DNA of 64,000 nt from positions 735,808 through 799,807 of the forward strand of contig JAWKTN010000006.1 in NCBI GenBank assembly GCA_041399065.1, in the 5' to 3' direction. The DNA is from JAGQPD01 sp020426865. Lineage in GTDB: Bacteria > Planctomycetota > Planctomycetia > Pirellulales > Pirellulaceae. Shown piece by piece: positions 61,769 to 64,000 of this stretch. How positions within the stretch are numbered: position 1 is the stretch's first letter; the number at the start of each line of letters is the position of its first letter. The translations under genes and the position numbers were made by a program. The notes beneath the pieces were generated by a model. The model was not told the DNA's origin. It worked only from the letters and a program-made list of their open reading frames with translations, and did no database searches.

Positions 61769-64000
61769 ATGTCACGGCATCGATACACGAAGCAGTCGGA
61801 CGTTCGGCGGAGCAAGACCTGGCGAAATCGGCGTCGCCGCAGCAAACACGATTCGGAAACGGTGAAGCGTCTCAATTTTCCCTTGGAGTTCCTTGAGCCT
61901 CGCCACATGTTGTGTGGCGATCCGGTATCGCTTTCAGAAGACCCAACTGGCTCCGGCTACTTTGTCTTCGCGACGAGTGAAGCACTGACCCCGGGCACAG
62001 ATTTCAAATGCTATGGTTTCGACGCACTCGCCGGCGATCGAGTCGTGGTAGTTGTCGATACGCCCAACGGCGCGCTCAATCCCTCGGCAAGTCTGCTCAA
62101 CGTCAGCGGCGGAACCTTAACGAGCGATAACGACGGTGGACCGGGTAACGACAGTCTATTAGGACCGACGACGATTTCCTCAACCGGCACCTACTATGCA
62201 CGCGTTGCGGGTCAGTCGGGGACGTTGGGCGAGTACGATGTGCGTGTCGAGGTGCTACGCGGCGACGTGCAGGTTGAAACGGATCGCGATAACGACAACG
62301 CGACGATTGCCTCGGCAGACGTGTTGACGCTGCACCACAGTAACGGACTTGCCGTCGCAAATGTTGTGGGAAATATTTCAGCCGATGACGCAGTCGCTGA
62401 CACTGATCTGTTTCTTATCGGCCGACTCAACGCCAATGTGTCGGTTTCCTTGGCGCTCACGCTTCCGTCCTTCAGTGAACTCGACGGCCAGATTGAAGTA
62501 ATCGACAGCACGGGTGCGTTGGTCATTGATGAGGATGGCCAGCTAGACGACGCGGGTCTCTTCATCACACCTCAGGCAGATTCGTATTTCGCTCGCGTCT
62601 CGGCCACGTCCGGTGCTGGGTCGCGCGGGACGTACGTCTTAGGGGTCTCGGTAGACGATGATGTTCCTCCTCAAATCGATAGTGTCGTCGGGCTCCCCGG
62701 CGAAGGTGGCACGCTCGATATTGTGCCGAACGCCTTCGCCATCGACTTTGATGAACCCATCGCCGGTCAGACACTGCAGTCCAATAGTTTTTCGCTAATT
62801 GCCGCCGGGCCCGATAATCAATTCGATACGCCCGATGACGTTGACTACAATCTCGTCAACGAACCTCCGTACACCTCTGGTACCCGCGTCTCCTTCACGA
62901 TTGATGGTGGCCAGGCAATTGCCGGAAACCATCGGCTGAGGCTGAATCCGTCCATTACGGACGCCGCCGGGAACTCGCTCGATGGGGATGGCAATGGAGC
63001 GGGTGGCGACGCGTTCGAGCGCATCTTTACCGTAACACTGCCCGATGGTACGGCCGGTGCCTACGAAAACCACAACAATGCCACACTCGCCAGCGCCACG
63101 CCCCTCACTGTCGCCACCGATCCTGTAGGAACCGGGATCCATCGAGTTGTGGGACTCGGATCACAGAGCGTCGCCGACAGCAATGTATGGGCCGACGAAG
63201 ATTGGTGGTCGTTTGTGGCCGATGCGGGTGACCAAGCCGTGATTTCCTTGAACGCACAAGGTACCGGCATCAACGCCTACATTGAACTGTACAACCCGTC
63301 CGGTAACTTTGTCACTTCAGACGATAACGGTGGTCCCGGCAGTGATTCACTGATCAGCGGCTACGTTATCCCAACTTCCGGTGTGTACTACGTCCGCGTG
63401 GGAAACTGGAACGCTGCTACCGGCAATTACAAGCTGGTCGTCGACCTCGCTCGAGGCGTCGCCGTCGAAACCGACGCCCAATATCACAACGACACCCTAT
63501 CAAATGCAGACCCCGTTTCCTTTCCCAGCCGCAACGACGCAACGCGTGTCGGCTCAATCGCCGGTATCATCCAAGGAACCGAAGGAACGAATCTCGATGA
63601 AGACCTTTTTCAACTCGGCGTGCTCAATACCGGCAACTTAGTTTCGCTTTCGATACGTCTGCCCAATGCTAGTTCCTTGGTCCCACGTCTGGCAATACTC
63701 AACAGCAGCGGAGCGGTCGTCACGGAAGAAGACCCAAACAATCTGACAGGAACACTGACGGCAACTGTTTCCGAAAACGACGTCTACTATGCCCGCGTCG
63801 TGGCCGAGTCGGGGGAAGGTCCAGATGCTCGTTATGTGTTGGACGTTCATATCGATGATGACGTAGCCCCCGAGATCACCGGCGTCAATCGCCTGCCGTT
63901 GCCACTTGCCGACGGCACGGTTTATCGCGAGGCGGTGCTCGACCAGGCTCCATCGGTCTACCTGCCCGCCAACGAAACCGAAGGCACCACGCTCGCCGAT
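61769..64000 (+). CDS. giant LEPR-XLL surface protein with pre-peptidase-type domains, 3' partial
   Basis: ATG 61769 follows GGAG at short spacing, and the frame is open for all 744 codons to the window edge. The N-terminus is very basic (KTWRNRRRRSKH), then LNFPLEFLEPRHMLCGD carries the LEPR-XLL motif (residues 42-48), a planctomycete N-terminal sorting signal of giant exported proteins. Repeating extracellular modules follow: a pre-peptidase C-terminal (PPC)-like domain (about 60-160; SDNDGGPGNDSLLG, TGTYYARVAG), a degenerate second, an Ig-like Big_5-type domain (about 310-425; PNAFAIDFDEPIAG, GNHRLRLNPSITDAAGNSLDG), another PPC (about 435-545; EDWWSFVADAGD, SDDNGGPGSDS, GVYYVRVG) and a repeat of the set (DVAPEITGVNRLPL). 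It probably forms a cell-surface or secreted fibre; length and C-terminus are unknown. Confidence 0.9.
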   Translation, partial: MSRHRYTKQSDVRRSKTWRNRRRRSKHDSETVKRLNFPLEFLEPRHMLCGDPVSLSEDPTGSGYFVFATSEALTPGTDFKCYGFDALAGDRVVVVVDTPNGALNPSASLLNVSGGTLTSDNDGGPGNDSLLGPTTISSTGTYYARVAGQSGTLGEYDVRVEVLRGDVQVETDRDNDNATIASADVLTLHHSNGLAVANVVGNISADDAVADTDLFLIGRLNANVSVSLALTLPSFSELDGQIEVIDSTGALVIDEDGQLDDAGLFITPQADSYFARVSATSGAGSRGTYVLGVSVDDDVPPQIDSVVGLPGEGGTLDIVPNAFAIDFDEPIAGQTLQSNSFSLIAAGPDNQFDTPDDVDYNLVNEPPYTSGTRVSFTIDGGQAIAGNHRLRLNPSITDAAGNSLDGDGNGAGGDAFERIFTVTLPDGTAGAYENHNNATLASATPLTVATDPVGTGIHRVVGLGSQSVADSNVWADEDWWSFVADAGDQAVISLNAQGTGINAYIELYNPSGNFVTSDDNGGPGSDSLISGYVIPTSGVYYVRVGNWNAATGNYKLVVDLARGVAVETDAQYHNDTLSNADPVSFPSRNDATRVGSIAGIIQGTEGTNLDEDLFQLGVLNTGNLVSLSIRLPNASSLVPRLAILNSSGAVVTEEDPNNLTGTLTATVSENDVYYARVVAESGEGPDARYVLDVHIDDDVAPEITGVNRLPLPLADGTVYREAVLDQAPSVYLPANETEGTTLAD

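Noticed and set aside
61465..61908. 147-residue minus-strand frame
   Set aside because: It overlaps the strongly supported start of the LEPR-XLL gene antisense.
1..64000. tRNA, rRNA or intact transposase/integrase genes
   Set aside because: None recognised on either strand by eye; a tRNAscan or covariance search would be needed to exclude small RNAs.

Overview
The window looks like chromosomal DNA of a planctomycete (Planctomycetota, probably a Pirellulales-like marine or aquatic lineage). No rRNA or marker gene is present. The assignment rests on family content: DUF1501 proteins, a PSCyt1/DUF1549/DUF1553 protein with one CxxCH heme site, DUF1080, DUF1579 and DUF4159 proteins, Tat-exported Gfo/Idh/MocA oxidoreductases, several PEP-CTERM proteins, a membrane Ser/Thr kinase with a WD40 tail and DWG in place of DFG, and a large LEPR-XLL surface protein. 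I found no tRNA, rRNA, CRISPR array or intact transposase.

Layout. 1-3088: C-terminal part of a YhaN/Rad50-like ABC ATPase, followed by an intergenic 14-bp tandem repeat. 3385-6857: two exported von Willebrand A proteins. 7011-8993: a hybrid-cluster protein (Hcp) and a protoglobin, with a palindrome upstream. 9153-29912: exported esterases, hydrolases, sugar-binding proteins and cytochromes typical of planctomycete polymer degradation, including a TA-bounded MITE-like hairpin at 21407-21536 and a 5'-truncated serine hydrolase/DUF4185 gene abutting the kinase stop. 29913-33824: WD40 kinase. 34125-38527: two Gfo/Idh/MocA oxidoreductases and a CotH-family protein. 38600-39096: a small toxin-antitoxin-like pair whose first gene may be frameshifted. 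39163-45629: a sugar ABC importer (binding protein, ATPase, permease) followed by a GH127/DUF1680 glycosidase. 45722-51788: the glyoxylate-shunt locus. 52096-53036: nine tandem copies of a structured 111-bp repeat. 53030-58410: a DUF5060 glycosidase-like protein, a membrane protein, a cupin, a PEP-CTERM-like protein and a zinc-ribbon protein. 58411-61768: a decayed region of gene fragments, a 91-bp duplication and several palindromic repeat families. 61769-64000: the start of a giant LEPR-XLL surface protein that runs off the window.

The strongest biological find is 45722-51788. aceK (isocitrate dehydrogenase kinase/phosphatase) is followed 4 bp later by one 1405-residue reading frame that joins a class A malate synthase to a long, ICL2-type isocitrate lyase, including its C-terminal extension. 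Both glyoxylate-shunt enzymes plus the branch-point regulator therefore come from two coupled genes. Second is the Hcp-protoglobin pair with a perfect palindrome in its leader, a candidate NO/O2-responsive unit. Third is the set of structured repeats (111-bp tandem array, 24-bp palindrome family, GC hairpin cluster, MITE-like element), some of which recur at distant points.
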